From Streptomyces sp. CB01580 (lineage in GTDB: Bacteria > Actinomycetota > Actinomycetes > Streptomycetales > Streptomycetaceae): a stretch of DNA of 64,000 bases. The DNA lies in assembly GCF_001905795.1 (NCBI RefSeq), contig NZ_LIXJ01000012.1, positions 1-64,000 of the forward strand. Reading direction: 5' to 3'. Below are positions 50,018 through 60,100 of this stretch, piece by piece; position 1 is the stretch's first letter, and every line of letters begins with the position of its first letter. Both the position numbers and the translations under genes were made by a program. Below the pieces are notes generated by a model. That model was not told the DNA's origin. It did not search any database and was given only the letters and a program-made list of their open reading frames with translations.

Positions 50018-51159
50018 CCCGTACGCGGCAGGAGAAGCAGGGGCCGGAGGAAGAGGACGCGTTGTGCACGCGGCTCAAGGAGTACGAGGGGCGACCCGCC
50101 GCGACGGCGGCCATCGGCAAGGATCCGGTCAACGAACCGATGATCAGGCACTGGTGCGAGGCGATGGGCGACACCAACCCCGCCTACACCGGCCCGGAGG
50201 CGATCGCCCCGCCGACCATGCTCCAGGCATGGACGATGGGCGGCCTGTCGGGGCACACCAGCCGTTCCACTGCGTACGAGGAACTGCTCGGCCTGCTCGA
50301 CAGCGCGGGGTACACCTCCGTGGTCGCGACCGATTGCGAGCAGGAGTACCTGCGGCCGCTCCGGCCCGGTGACCGGATTACCTTCGACGCGCTGATCGAG
50401 TCGGTCTCGGAACGGAAGACGACCCGGTTGGGGACGGGCCACTTCGTGACGACGCGGATGGACGTACGCGTACGGGGAGAGCTGGCCGGGACGCACCGGT
50501 TCCGGATCCTGAAGTACGCACCGGCGGCGGTGGGGCGGCCCACGGCGGAGCGGCGGACGGGGCAACGGGAACCCGGGGAACGGGGACGTAAAGAACGGGA
50601 GCTGGCGGAACAGGCGGAACAGGAGCGGCTGCGAAAGCAGGAGCAGAAGCAGGAACGGGAGCAGGAGCAGGGGCAGGGGCGAGAGCAGGCGCGGGAACAG
50701 GGGCGGGAGCGAGTGGGCGGGGCGGGGGCGGACCTCGGTGGTCGGCGTCCGCGTCCGAGGCCGGTGGTCAACCGCGACAACGCCGGGTTCTGGCAGGGCG
50801 TCGCCGAGCACAAGCTGCTGATCCAGCGGTGCGCCGGGTGCCGGAAGCCACGCTTCCCCTGGCTGCCCGGCTGCAACGCCTGCGGCTGCCAGGAATGGGA
50901 CACGGTCGAGGCGGTCGGCGAGGGCACCGTCTTCAGCCATGTGGTGATGCACCACCCGCCCTTCCCCGCCTTCAGCGCCTCCGGGGAGGGCGGGCCGTAC
51001 GCGGTGGCGCTGATCGAACTCGCGGAGGGGGTGCGGATGGTCGGCAACGTGGTCGGCGTGCCGTACGACAAGGTACGGATCGGAATGCCGGTGCGGCTCG
51101 AATTCCTTCGTACGGACCCCGAGTTGGTGCTGCCGGTCTTTCGTGGAGGTGAGGGCTGA
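50014..51159 (+). CDS. MaoC-like hydratase fused to DUF35 OB-fold (ChsH2-like) with expanded linker
   Basis: A 381-residue protein. An N-terminal hot-dog MaoC half is at residues ~10-175 (EPMIRHWCEAMGDTNPAYTG, RFRILKYAP). The C-terminal DUF35 domain is at ~255-375 with a rubredoxin-like zinc ribbon (CAGCRKPRFPWLPGCNACGC) and OB fold. In mycobacteria ChsH2 pairs with ChsH1 to hydrate the enoyl-CoA, and its DUF35 domain docks onto and activates the Ltp2 aldolase. The linker (~185-250) is a long Glu/Gln/Arg/Gly repeat (QKQEREQEQGQGREQAREQG), far longer than usual. GTG overlaps the previous stop. Confidence 0.88.
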   Translation: MTRTRQEKQGPEEEDALCTRLKEYEGRPAATAAIGKDPVNEPMIRHWCEAMGDTNPAYTGPEAIAPPTMLQAWTMGGLSGHTSRSTAYEELLGLLDSAGYTSVVATDCEQEYLRPLRPGDRITFDALIESVSERKTTRLGTGHFVTTRMDVRVRGELAGTHRFRILKYAPAAVGRPTAERRTGQREPGERGRKERELAEQAEQERLRKQEQKQEREQEQGQGREQAREQGRERVGGAGADLGGRRPRPRPVVNRDNAGFWQGVAEHKLLIQRCAGCRKPRFPWLPGCNACGCQEWDTVEAVGEGTVFSHVVMHHPPFPAFSASGEGGPYAVALIELAEGVRMVGNVVGVPYDKVRIGMPVRLEFLRTDPELVLPVFRGGEG

Positions 51160-51160
51160 C

Positions 51161-52333
51161 ATGGACTTCACCCCCACGGAGGAGCAGACGGCGGCGCAGG
51201 GGCTGGCGGCGCGGATCTTCCGGGACCTGTCGACGCACGAACGCCTGGTCGCGGCCGGTACGGGCAGCGACACCGAGCTGTGGAAGGAACTGTGCGCCGC
51301 CGGACTGACCGCGGCGGTGGAGGAGATCGGGCTGCTGGGCCTGGTGCTCCTGCTGGAGGAACAGGGCCGGGTGACCGCTCAGGTGCCGTTCGCGTCGAGC
51401 TGTGTGTACGGGCTGCTCGCCGTCGCCGAGCACGGCACGGACGAACAGCGGGAGCGGCTGTTGCCCGCGCTGCGGGACGGTACGGAGGTCGCGGCCGGGG
51501 CGTTTCCCGCGCGCGGCGGGATCCGGGCGGACGGCGAGGGTCGGCTGAGCGGCTCGGTGCCGTACGTGCCGTGGCTGCGGGACGCGTCCCTGGTCCTGGT
51601 CGCGGACGCGGAGCACGGGCTGTGGATCGTACGGACCGACGGGCCGGGTGTGAGGACGGAGCCCGTGGAGACCACGGCGCCGTGGTCGGCGGCGCGGCTC
51701 GTCCTGGACGGGGCGCCCGGGGAGCGACTCGGTGGCACGGGGGCGCACGAGGAAGGACGGGCGGAAGCGACCCCGGCGCACGAGGAAGGACGGGCGTACG
51801 AGGACAGGCGGGCGCGTGAGGACGTGCGGGCGCGTGAGGATGCGCGGGCGTACGAGAGGGTCCTGGCCGTGAGCCGGATCGCGTTCGCCGGGCTGCAGGC
51901 CGGCGTGTGCGCCGGTTCGCTGGCCCTGGCCGTCGCCCACACGAACACCCGCGAGCAGTTCGGGCGCCCGCTCTCCACCAAGCAGGCGGTGCTGATGCGT
52001 GCCGCCGACGCCCACATGGACACCGAGGCGATACGGGTCACGGCGTACGAGGCCGCGTGGCGTCGCGACACGGGCCTGCCGTACCGGCGCCAGGCGCTCA
52101 CCGCAGCGTGGTGGGCGTCGGAGGCGGGCAAACGGGTGGTGCACGCCGGACAGCATCTGCACGGCGGGACGGGGGCCGACCTCGACCATCCCGTGCACCG
52201 GCACTTCCTCTGGGGCCGGCAGCTCGACGCCCATCTGGGCTGCGGCAGCGAGGTGCTTCAGGAGCTCGGTGAACTGCTGGCGTCGGTGGAGGAACCGGTA
52301 CGCGCGGCAGCGACGGAGGAGGGGGCGGAGTGA
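51161..52333 (+). CDS. Acyl-CoA dehydrogenase (FadE28/ChsE1-like) with charged insert
   Basis: A 390-residue protein starting MDFTPTEEQTAAQGLAARIF, typical of the non-FAD-ligand-complete partner subunit in heteromeric steroid acyl-CoA dehydrogenases. It has LVLLLEEQGRVTAQVPFASS and AVAHTNTREQFGRPLSTKQA. Residues ~190-225 form an insert of EEGRAxA/AREDxRA repeats (HEEGRAYEDRRAREDVRA) between the middle beta domain and the C-terminal helices. It presumably pairs with the product of 48842. GAGGTGAGG precedes the ATG, which follows the previous stop by 1 bp. Confidence 0.86.
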   Translation: MDFTPTEEQTAAQGLAARIFRDLSTHERLVAAGTGSDTELWKELCAAGLTAAVEEIGLLGLVLLLEEQGRVTAQVPFASSCVYGLLAVAEHGTDEQRERLLPALRDGTEVAAGAFPARGGIRADGEGRLSGSVPYVPWLRDASLVLVADAEHGLWIVRTDGPGVRTEPVETTAPWSAARLVLDGAPGERLGGTGAHEEGRAEATPAHEEGRAYEDRRAREDVRAREDARAYERVLAVSRIAFAGLQAGVCAGSLALAVAHTNTREQFGRPLSTKQAVLMRAADAHMDTEAIRVTAYEAAWRRDTGLPYRRQALTAAWWASEAGKRVVHAGQHLHGGTGADLDHPVHRHFLWGRQLDAHLGCGSEVLQELGELLASVEEPVRAAATEEGAE

Positions 52334-52893
52334 GAAGCGGCGAAGGGATGAAAGCCGGTGAGGAGACGAAGGCCGGTGGAGAGGCGAAGGCGAGCGAAGG
52401 GATGAAGGCGGGCGGAGGGGCGAAGGACGGTGGAGCGGTGAAGGCCGGGGGAGGGATGAAGGCCGGTGACGTACTGGAGCCGCTGGAGATCGAGGTGACC
52501 CGCACCCTGATCGTGGCGGGCGCCATCGCTTCCCGCGACTACCAGGACGTGCACCACGACGCGGAGCTCGCCCGGGAGAAGGGGTCCCCGGACATCTTCA
52601 TGAACATCCTGACGACCAACGGCCTGGTCGGCAGGTACGTCACCGACCGCCTCGGCCCGTCCACCGTGCTGCGCAAGGTCGCCATCAGGCTGGGCGCGCC
52701 CAACTACCCCGGGGACACCATGATGCTCGGCGGCACGGTCACCGCGGTCGGCGACGACGGGACGGCCGAGGTGTCGATCGTCGGTACCAACGCCCTCGGC
52801 AGGCACGTCACCGGAACCGTGGCTGTGACCGTCGGCGGGGCGCGGACCCCGGCCGCAGGGGGTCTTCCTTCGGCACCGGAGGGGGCGGCATGA
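52330..52893 (+). CDS. MaoC-family enoyl-CoA hydratase (ChsH1-like) with repetitive N-terminus
   Basis: The hot-dog domain begins at GDVLEPLEIEVTRTLIVAGA with SRDYQDVHHDAELAREKGSP, the MaoC catalytic Asp/His region. From GTG 52330 (overlapping the previous stop) to residue ~42 the protein is a repeat of (G/A)MKAG-like units (KAGEETKAGGEAKASEGMKA). Translation could instead start at ATG 52456, giving a normal-length protein of 145 residues, but ribosome-site spacing there is poor. It likely forms the hydratase with the MaoC half of the 50014 gene product. Confidence 0.85.
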   Translation: MRSGEGMKAGEETKAGGEAKASEGMKAGGGAKDGGAVKAGGGMKAGDVLEPLEIEVTRTLIVAGAIASRDYQDVHHDAELAREKGSPDIFMNILTTNGLVGRYVTDRLGPSTVLRKVAIRLGAPNYPGDTMMLGGTVTAVGDDGTAEVSIVGTNALGRHVTGTVAVTVGGARTPAAGGLPSAPEGAA

Positions 52894-54056
52894 GTCTGCG
52901 GAGGGCCGACTCGCTCGGCGGCAGGGCGGCGATCGTAGGCATCGGGGCGACCGAGTTCTCCAAGGATTCCGGGCGCAGCGAACTCAAGCTGGCCGTCGAG
53001 GCGGTTCGGTCCGCGCTCGACGACGCCGGACTGACGCCCGCCGATGTGGACGGCCTGGTCACCTTCACCATGGACACCAGCCCGGAGATCACCGTCGCCC
53101 AGGCGGCCGGGATCGGTGAGCTGTCCTTCTTCTCCCGCGTGCACTACGGGGGCGGGGCCGCCTGTGCCACCGTCCAGCAGGCGGCGATGGCCGTAGCGAG
53201 CGGGGTGGCCGAGGTCGTGGTCTGCTACCGGGCGTTCAACGAGCGCTCAGGGCGCAGATTCGGTTCCGGGGTGCAGCAGCGCGAGCCCACCGCGGAGGGT
53301 GCCGCGCTCGGCTGGAACCTCCCGTTCGGGCTGCTCACGCCCGCCTCCTGGGTCGCCATGGCAGCCCAGCGCTATCTGCACGCCTACGGGCTGACGCCGG
53401 ACGTCTTCGGCCATGTCGCGGTCACCGACCGGCGCCACGCCGCCCGCAACCCGGCCGCGTACTTCTACGGAAAACCGATCAACCTGGCCGATCACGCCGC
53501 GTCGCGCTGGATCGTCGAACCCCTGCGGCTGCTCGACTGCTGTCAGGAGACCGACGGCGGGCAGGCGATCGTGGTCACCAGCGCGGAGCGCGCGCGGGAC
53601 CTGCCCCGGCCCCCTGCCCTGATCGCCGCAGCGGCCCAGGGGGCGGGCCGGGCACAGGAGCAGATGACCAGCTTCTACCGCGACGACCTGACCGGGCTGC
53701 CCGAGACGGCGGTGGTCGCCCAGCAGCTCTGGCGGAACTCCGGGCTCTCCCCGGCCGACATCGACGTGGGCATCCTCTACGACCACTTCACGCCGTTCGT
53801 GCTGATGCAGCTGGAGGAGTTCGGGTTCTGCGGACCGGGCGAGGCCGCCGACTTCGTCGCCGCCGACACGCTGCCACTGAACACGCACGGTGGCCAGCTC
53901 GGGGAGGCGTATCTGCACGGGATGAACGGCATCGCCGAGGCGGTCCGGCAGATCCGCGGCTCGTCGGTGAACCAGGTCCCCGGCGCGGCCACCGCCCTGG
54001 TCACGGCGGGCACCGGCGTACCCACCTCGGGACTCGTCCTGAGCGCCGACGGATGA
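52890..54056 (+). CDS. Lipid-transfer/thiolase-like protein (Ltp2-type side-chain aldolase)
   Basis: A 388-residue thiolase-fold protein (SRADSL.., AAIVGIGATEFSKDSGRSEL, HYGGGAACATVQQAAMAVAS, YDHFTPFVLMQLEEFGFCGP, LPLNTHGGQLGEAYLHGMNG). In the igr system Ltp2 cleaves the hydrated side chain by a retro-aldol reaction, releasing propionyl-CoA and a ring ketone, and works only with the DUF35 domain of ChsH2, encoded here at 50014. ATG overlaps the MaoC stop (ATGA). It ends the operon. Confidence 0.88.
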   Translation: MSLRRADSLGGRAAIVGIGATEFSKDSGRSELKLAVEAVRSALDDAGLTPADVDGLVTFTMDTSPEITVAQAAGIGELSFFSRVHYGGGAACATVQQAAMAVASGVAEVVVCYRAFNERSGRRFGSGVQQREPTAEGAALGWNLPFGLLTPASWVAMAAQRYLHAYGLTPDVFGHVAVTDRRHAARNPAAYFYGKPINLADHAASRWIVEPLRLLDCCQETDGGQAIVVTSAERARDLPRPPALIAAAAQGAGRAQEQMTSFYRDDLTGLPETAVVAQQLWRNSGLSPADIDVGILYDHFTPFVLMQLEEFGFCGPGEAADFVAADTLPLNTHGGQLGEAYLHGMNGIAEAVRQIRGSSVNQVPGAATALVTAGTGVPTSGLVLSADG

Positions 54057-54369
54057 GCCCCGAGGATTCACGACCGCCGGGCGGGCCACCGGGCGAATCT
54101 TCGAGCGGACCACGCGACGGACCGCATGACGGACCACCGGGCGGGCTCGGCAGGGCCGTGTTCGCCCGGCCGGCGACTCGTGCCCGTATGACCTCATGCG
54201 TCCGGTTGATCATTCGCACTCTGCCGAGGCTGACGGCGACCCTGAGCCCCCATGACGTCCGCTCCACCTACAGGAGGTGGAGCGAGCCCCACCCCTACAC
54301 CCTGAGGGGGACGCTCTTTCGGGACCTGGGGCCGATCCCCGGAACGGCACCCGCTTCTAGCGTGGAGCC
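54057..54369. other. 313-bp region after the igr-like operon
   Basis: No gene. It contains a hairpin at 54260-54284 and, near 54340, GGAAC followed about 16 bp later by the sigma gene's leader, which might be an ECF-type promoter. Confidence 0.45.
54260..54284 (+). terminator. Hairpin between igr-like operon and sigma gene
   Basis: A 10-bp perfect stem CGCTCCACCT/AGGTGGAGCG with loop ACAGG. Suitable as a terminator of the acyl-CoA operon; no U-tract. Confidence 0.55.
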
Positions 54370-55035
54370 ATGACCACGTCAGTCCGCACGGGCACCTCCG
54401 GGGGAAGCGCCGCCACGGGACACGTCCCGCACGGCTCATGCGCCGCGTACACGTCGCGCGCCGCGCACGCACCACACGCCTCGCGGGCCCAGTACGCGCC
54501 GTATCCGTCGTTCTCCTCGTTCGTACAGGCGCGGGGGCCCGTACTGCTGCGCGCCGCCCGCTCGCTCACCGCGAACCCGAGCGATGCCGAGGATCTGCTG
54601 CAGACCGCGCTCACCAAGACCTATGTCGCGTGGGAGCGGATCGAGGACCACCGGGCGCTCGACGGCTACGTCCGCCGGGCCCTTCTCAACACCCGTACTT
54701 CGCAGTGGCGCAAGCGCAAGGTCGAGGAGTTCGCCTGCGACGAGCTGCCCGAGCAGGAGGCCCCGGGCACTCCCGACCCGGCGGAGCACCAGACGCTGCA
54801 CGACGCGATGTGGCGCGCGGTGCTGAAGCTCCCGGACCGGCAGCGGGCCATGGTCGTCCTGCGGTACTACGAGGACCTGAGCGAGGCCCAGACGGCCGAG
54901 GTGCTCGGAGTGTCCGTCGGCACGGTGAAGAGCGCGGTGTCACGGGCGCTCGGCAAGCTCAGGGAGGACCCGGAGCTGACCCCGGTCCGTCCGCCCAGGT
55001 CTGCTGCCCTCGCCCCGGTGACCCAGGTCCGCTGA
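54370..55035 (+). CDS. ECF sigma factor, SigE family
   Basis: A 221-residue sigma factor. Region 2 is SFVQARGPVLLRAARSLTAN followed by PSDAEDLLQTALTKTYVAWE. Region 4 is LPDRQRAMVVLRYYEDLSEA then QTAEVLGVSVGTVKSAVSRA. There is no region 3, as in ECF factors. A ~45-residue N-terminal extension rich in Ala, His, Tyr and Ser (with one Cys) precedes region 2. No anti-sigma gene is adjacent. A conserved gene pair with the following acyl-CoA ligase in Streptomyces, as I recall, but the 270-bp gap implies separate promoters. Confidence 0.9.
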   Translation: MTTSVRTGTSGGSAATGHVPHGSCAAYTSRAAHAPHASRAQYAPYPSFSSFVQARGPVLLRAARSLTANPSDAEDLLQTALTKTYVAWERIEDHRALDGYVRRALLNTRTSQWRKRKVEEFACDELPEQEAPGTPDPAEHQTLHDAMWRAVLKLPDRQRAMVVLRYYEDLSEAQTAEVLGVSVGTVKSAVSRALGKLREDPELTPVRPPRSAALAPVTQVR

Positions 55036-55236
55036 CCTCGGTCCGATGAGTCCGGTCCGCCGGCCTCGGTCCGTACGCCGACCCCGCCCCGGCGATCCAG
55101 GTCCGCAGACCCCCGGTCCGTCCGCCGGCCCCGGTGTGGTGGCGCAGGCCCGCCGCCCCGGTGCGGCGAGTGAGAAAGCTCCAGTCGTAGAACCCCCAAG
55201 CTCCGGCCATAAAACTCGTGACCTTGGGACTAGTGA

Positions 55237-55252
55237 CATACCAGCCGGTATG
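55237..55252. promoter_or_regulatory. Palindrome CATACC-N4-GGTATG upstream of acyl-CoA ligase
   Basis: A perfect 6-bp inverted repeat with 4-bp spacer, 54 bp before the GTG start. Such short palindromes in front of fatty-acid activation genes are typical TetR-family operators. No TetR gene is in the window. Confidence 0.55.
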
Positions 55253-55305
55253 CGCGCAGAATCAGCGGAACCCTACTGCCGCGTAGCGCCCACCGGGAGG
55301 ACGCC

Positions 55306-56955
<1,650 letters not shown>

Positions 56956-57012
56956 TCCGACTGTTCGGTGGTCGACTGGCCGGTGGCCGGTGGTCGGCGG
57001 GGAGCGAGGCGG

Positions 57013-57046
57013 AAGGGGTGGTACGGAAGTTTCCGTACCACCCCTT
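57013..57046. terminator. Bidirectional terminator between convergent genes
   Basis: A perfect 16-bp stem (AAGGGGTGGTACGGAA and its complement) with a 2-nt GT loop, between the acyl-CoA ligase (plus) and the PAS/receiver gene (minus). It reads as a terminator on both strands. Confidence 0.85.
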
Positions 57047-57110
57047 CGTGCTGCGGGCCGTCACCGTGGTGACGCCGGTCGGTCGGTGACGAAGCGACGC
57101 CGGACGTCGG

Positions 57111-60100
57111 TCAGTTGGTGCCGATCTTGGCGAGCAGGTCGACGATCCGTGCCTGCACCTCGTCGCTCGTGGAGCGCTCGGCCAGGAAGAGGACGGTCTC
57201 GCCCGTGCTGAGCTTCGGCAGGTCCGGACCCGCCATGTCGGCGGAGGTGTAGACGACCAACGGGGTGCGGTTCAACTGGCCGTTGGCGCGCAGCCAGTCG
57301 ATGATCCCGGCCCGGCGGCGGCGCACCTGCATCAGGTCCATCACCACCAGATTGGGTCGCATCCGGGTGGCGAGCGTCACCGCCTCGTTGTCCGTGGCGG
57401 CCCGTCCCACCTGCATGCCGCGCCGCTCCAGCGTCTCCGTCAACGCCAGCGCGATCTCCTCGTGCTCCTCGATCAGCAGCACCCGCGGCGGATGCTGCTC
57501 GCTGTCGCGCGGGGCGAGCGCCTTGAGGAGCACGGCCGGGTCGGCACCGTACGCCGCTTCCCGCGACGCCTGGCCCAGGCCCGCCGTCACCAGCACCGGG
57601 ACCTCGGCCGCCACCGCGGCCTGGCGCAGCGACTGGAGCGCCTTGCGGGTGATCGGCCCGGTGAGCGGGTCCACGAACAGCGCGGCCGGGAACGCGGCGA
57701 TCTGGGCGTCGACCTCCTCGCGCGAGTGCACGATCACCGGCCGGTAGCCGCGGTCGCTCAGGGCCTGCTGGGTGGCGACGTCGGGGGCGGGCCAGACGAG
57801 CAGGCGGCGCGGGTTGTCCAGCGGCTCCGGGGGCAGCTCGTCGTCGACCGGCGGTGGCGTCGGACGGTTGGAGACCTCCACCGCGCCACCCGGCCCGTCC
57901 AGCGGTTCCGGTCCTTCGGCGCCCTCGTCGGGCGCCCCTATGGCGTACGCGCGCCCCTCGGCCTCCGGGGCCGCGAGCAGCTGACCGTGCCCCCCGTGAG
58001 CCGCGTGGGCGCCGTGGCCCTGCTGCGGCTGGCCCTGGGATGGCTGCCCCGGGGAAGGCCGGCCCTGGGGCGGCGCGGCGACCGGGCCCTGCGCGGCGCC
58101 GGGCCGGCCGGACACGGATCTCGGCGCCGAGGGCGGCGGGGTGTGCTCCTCCTCCGGCTCCGGAGGGGCGGCGAGCTTACGGCGCCGTCCGGCGCCACCG
58201 GGCGCCGGATGCGACTGGTGGGCGATGTGCTGGGCGAACGGCACCCCCTGACCGAGCGTCCGCACGCTGAAGGCACGCCCTTGCGTGTCCGACGCATGCG
58301 GGTCCGAGGCGTACGTGTCCGGCGAGCCGTCGTCGGCCGTCGGCGCCTCCTCGGGCAGCGGCTGCCTCGGCGCGTCCGGTCCGGGCGCGCTGTCGTGCGG
58401 CCGACCCGGCACCGCTCCGGCGGCATCGGGGGAGCCTGCCACGGCCGTGGAGCCGGTGCCGTGCGTGGTGTGGCCGGCCGAGGGCAGGTCCGGGGCGTCG
58501 CCGGGCCGGAGGCCGGGCTGACCGGCGGACGGCTCGCCGGGGGCCACCGGCCCGGCCGGGTTCCGTCCCGGGACACCGCTCCCCGGCAGGTCCCCGGGCC
58601 GCGCCGGTTGCCGTACGGGCACCTCACCGGTGTCCGGAACGCCGTGGGCGTCCTCCTGGCCGGGCTGCTGGTGGGTGTCGGCGTGACGCGCCCGGCGCCG
58701 GCCGGTGGGCAGGGGATGCGCCTGGGGCGGTGTGTGGTCGTCGTCCGGCGCGAGGCGCGCGGCGTCATGGCGTCCGGGCAGCGAAGCGTCCGCCCCGGCG
58801 GCCTGGGGCGCGTCCCGGTCCGCGTCGGCCGGGGGGAGGGCGAACGCGGTGCGGGGGCCCGTCGGCTCGGCCTGCGTGGCCCGCTCCTGCGCGGCGGCCA
58901 GGGTCCGCCGGGCCCGCCGTCCGGTCGGCTTCGGAACGGGCACGGCACCTTCGCCGACGGCCGGTGAGTCCGCGCCCGGTGCCTCGCCGACGGCGGGGAC
59001 GGCAACGGCCTGAGCGGCAGCGGCAGCGGCCTCGGAGGAGGACGGGGACGGAGACGCCGACGAGGCCAGGGCCAGCTGGTTCTCGCCGCCCGGGCGGGCC
59101 CGGTGCGTACCCGCGGGGGGCACCGGCACCGGGGCCTCCGGCGGAACACCCTGGGGCGGCACGGTCCGGCCGAGCTGCGGACGGTCGCCGCCGCCCTGCG
59201 CGCCCCGGCCCGCCGCCCCGGCGCCCTCGGCCGGAGCCGACGCCGCGGGCAGTGCCAACGCCTGCCCCGGTCCCTGCGGACCGCCGACGGGCTCCCGGCG
59301 CCCCTGCTCCGGCCCCTGCTCGGTACCCCGGTCCCCCGGGACCTGCTGGGGGAGAGGCGGCAGCGGAGGCAGCGGCGGCATGGGGGGCATCTGTGCGGGC
59401 AGCGGGTACTGGCCGGACTCTGCCGGGCTCGGCCGCCCGCGCCTGCGCCCGGACCCCTCGGCCTGCTGGGTGGGAATCATGTCGTGCGGACCGGCGTGAC
59501 CGCCCTGACCGCCGTGCGCCTCCTGCGCGCCCTCGGCCGTCGGCTCACGGCGAGCGCGGCGCCGCCCGGTCGGTGCGGGCGCCGCGGTGTCCCCCGACGC
59601 GTCGGCGGAACCGGGAGCGGCACCGGAACCGGCGCCCGTGTCGGCGTCCGGCCCCGAACCGCCCACCGGGCTCTCCAGGAACGCGTCCGTGGACGCCCGG
59701 CGCGCCCGGCGCCGCCCGCTGCCCGGCGCTCCCTGAGCGGTCCCCGTCCCCGGGCCCGACTCTGCGGCCCCCGGCCCCGACGCCGGTACCGGGTCCGTGC
59801 CGGACTCCGCCTCCAACTCCGTCCCCGCCGTCGGCGCGGGCGGCGGCCCGGCCGCGGGCTCCGCCTCGGGCGACTGCTGCACCACCGTTCCCGAGCCGGT
59901 GCCCAGCGGCACTTCGAGCACGTACGCGCTGCCGCTCATCCCCGGCACCTCGTGCGTCTGCAGCACGCCGCCGTGCGCCTCCACGATCCCGCGCACGATC
60001 GGTTCGTGCACCGGGTCGCCTCCGGCGTACGGGCCGCGCACCTCGATCCGTACGACCTCACCGCGCTGTGCTGCGGCGACGACGACCGTCGAGTCGACGT

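Noticed and set aside
57938..59149. Long frames antisense to or overlapping the disordered part of the PAS/receiver gene
   Set aside because: GC-rich low-complexity coding sequence opens all frames; none has starts or motifs.
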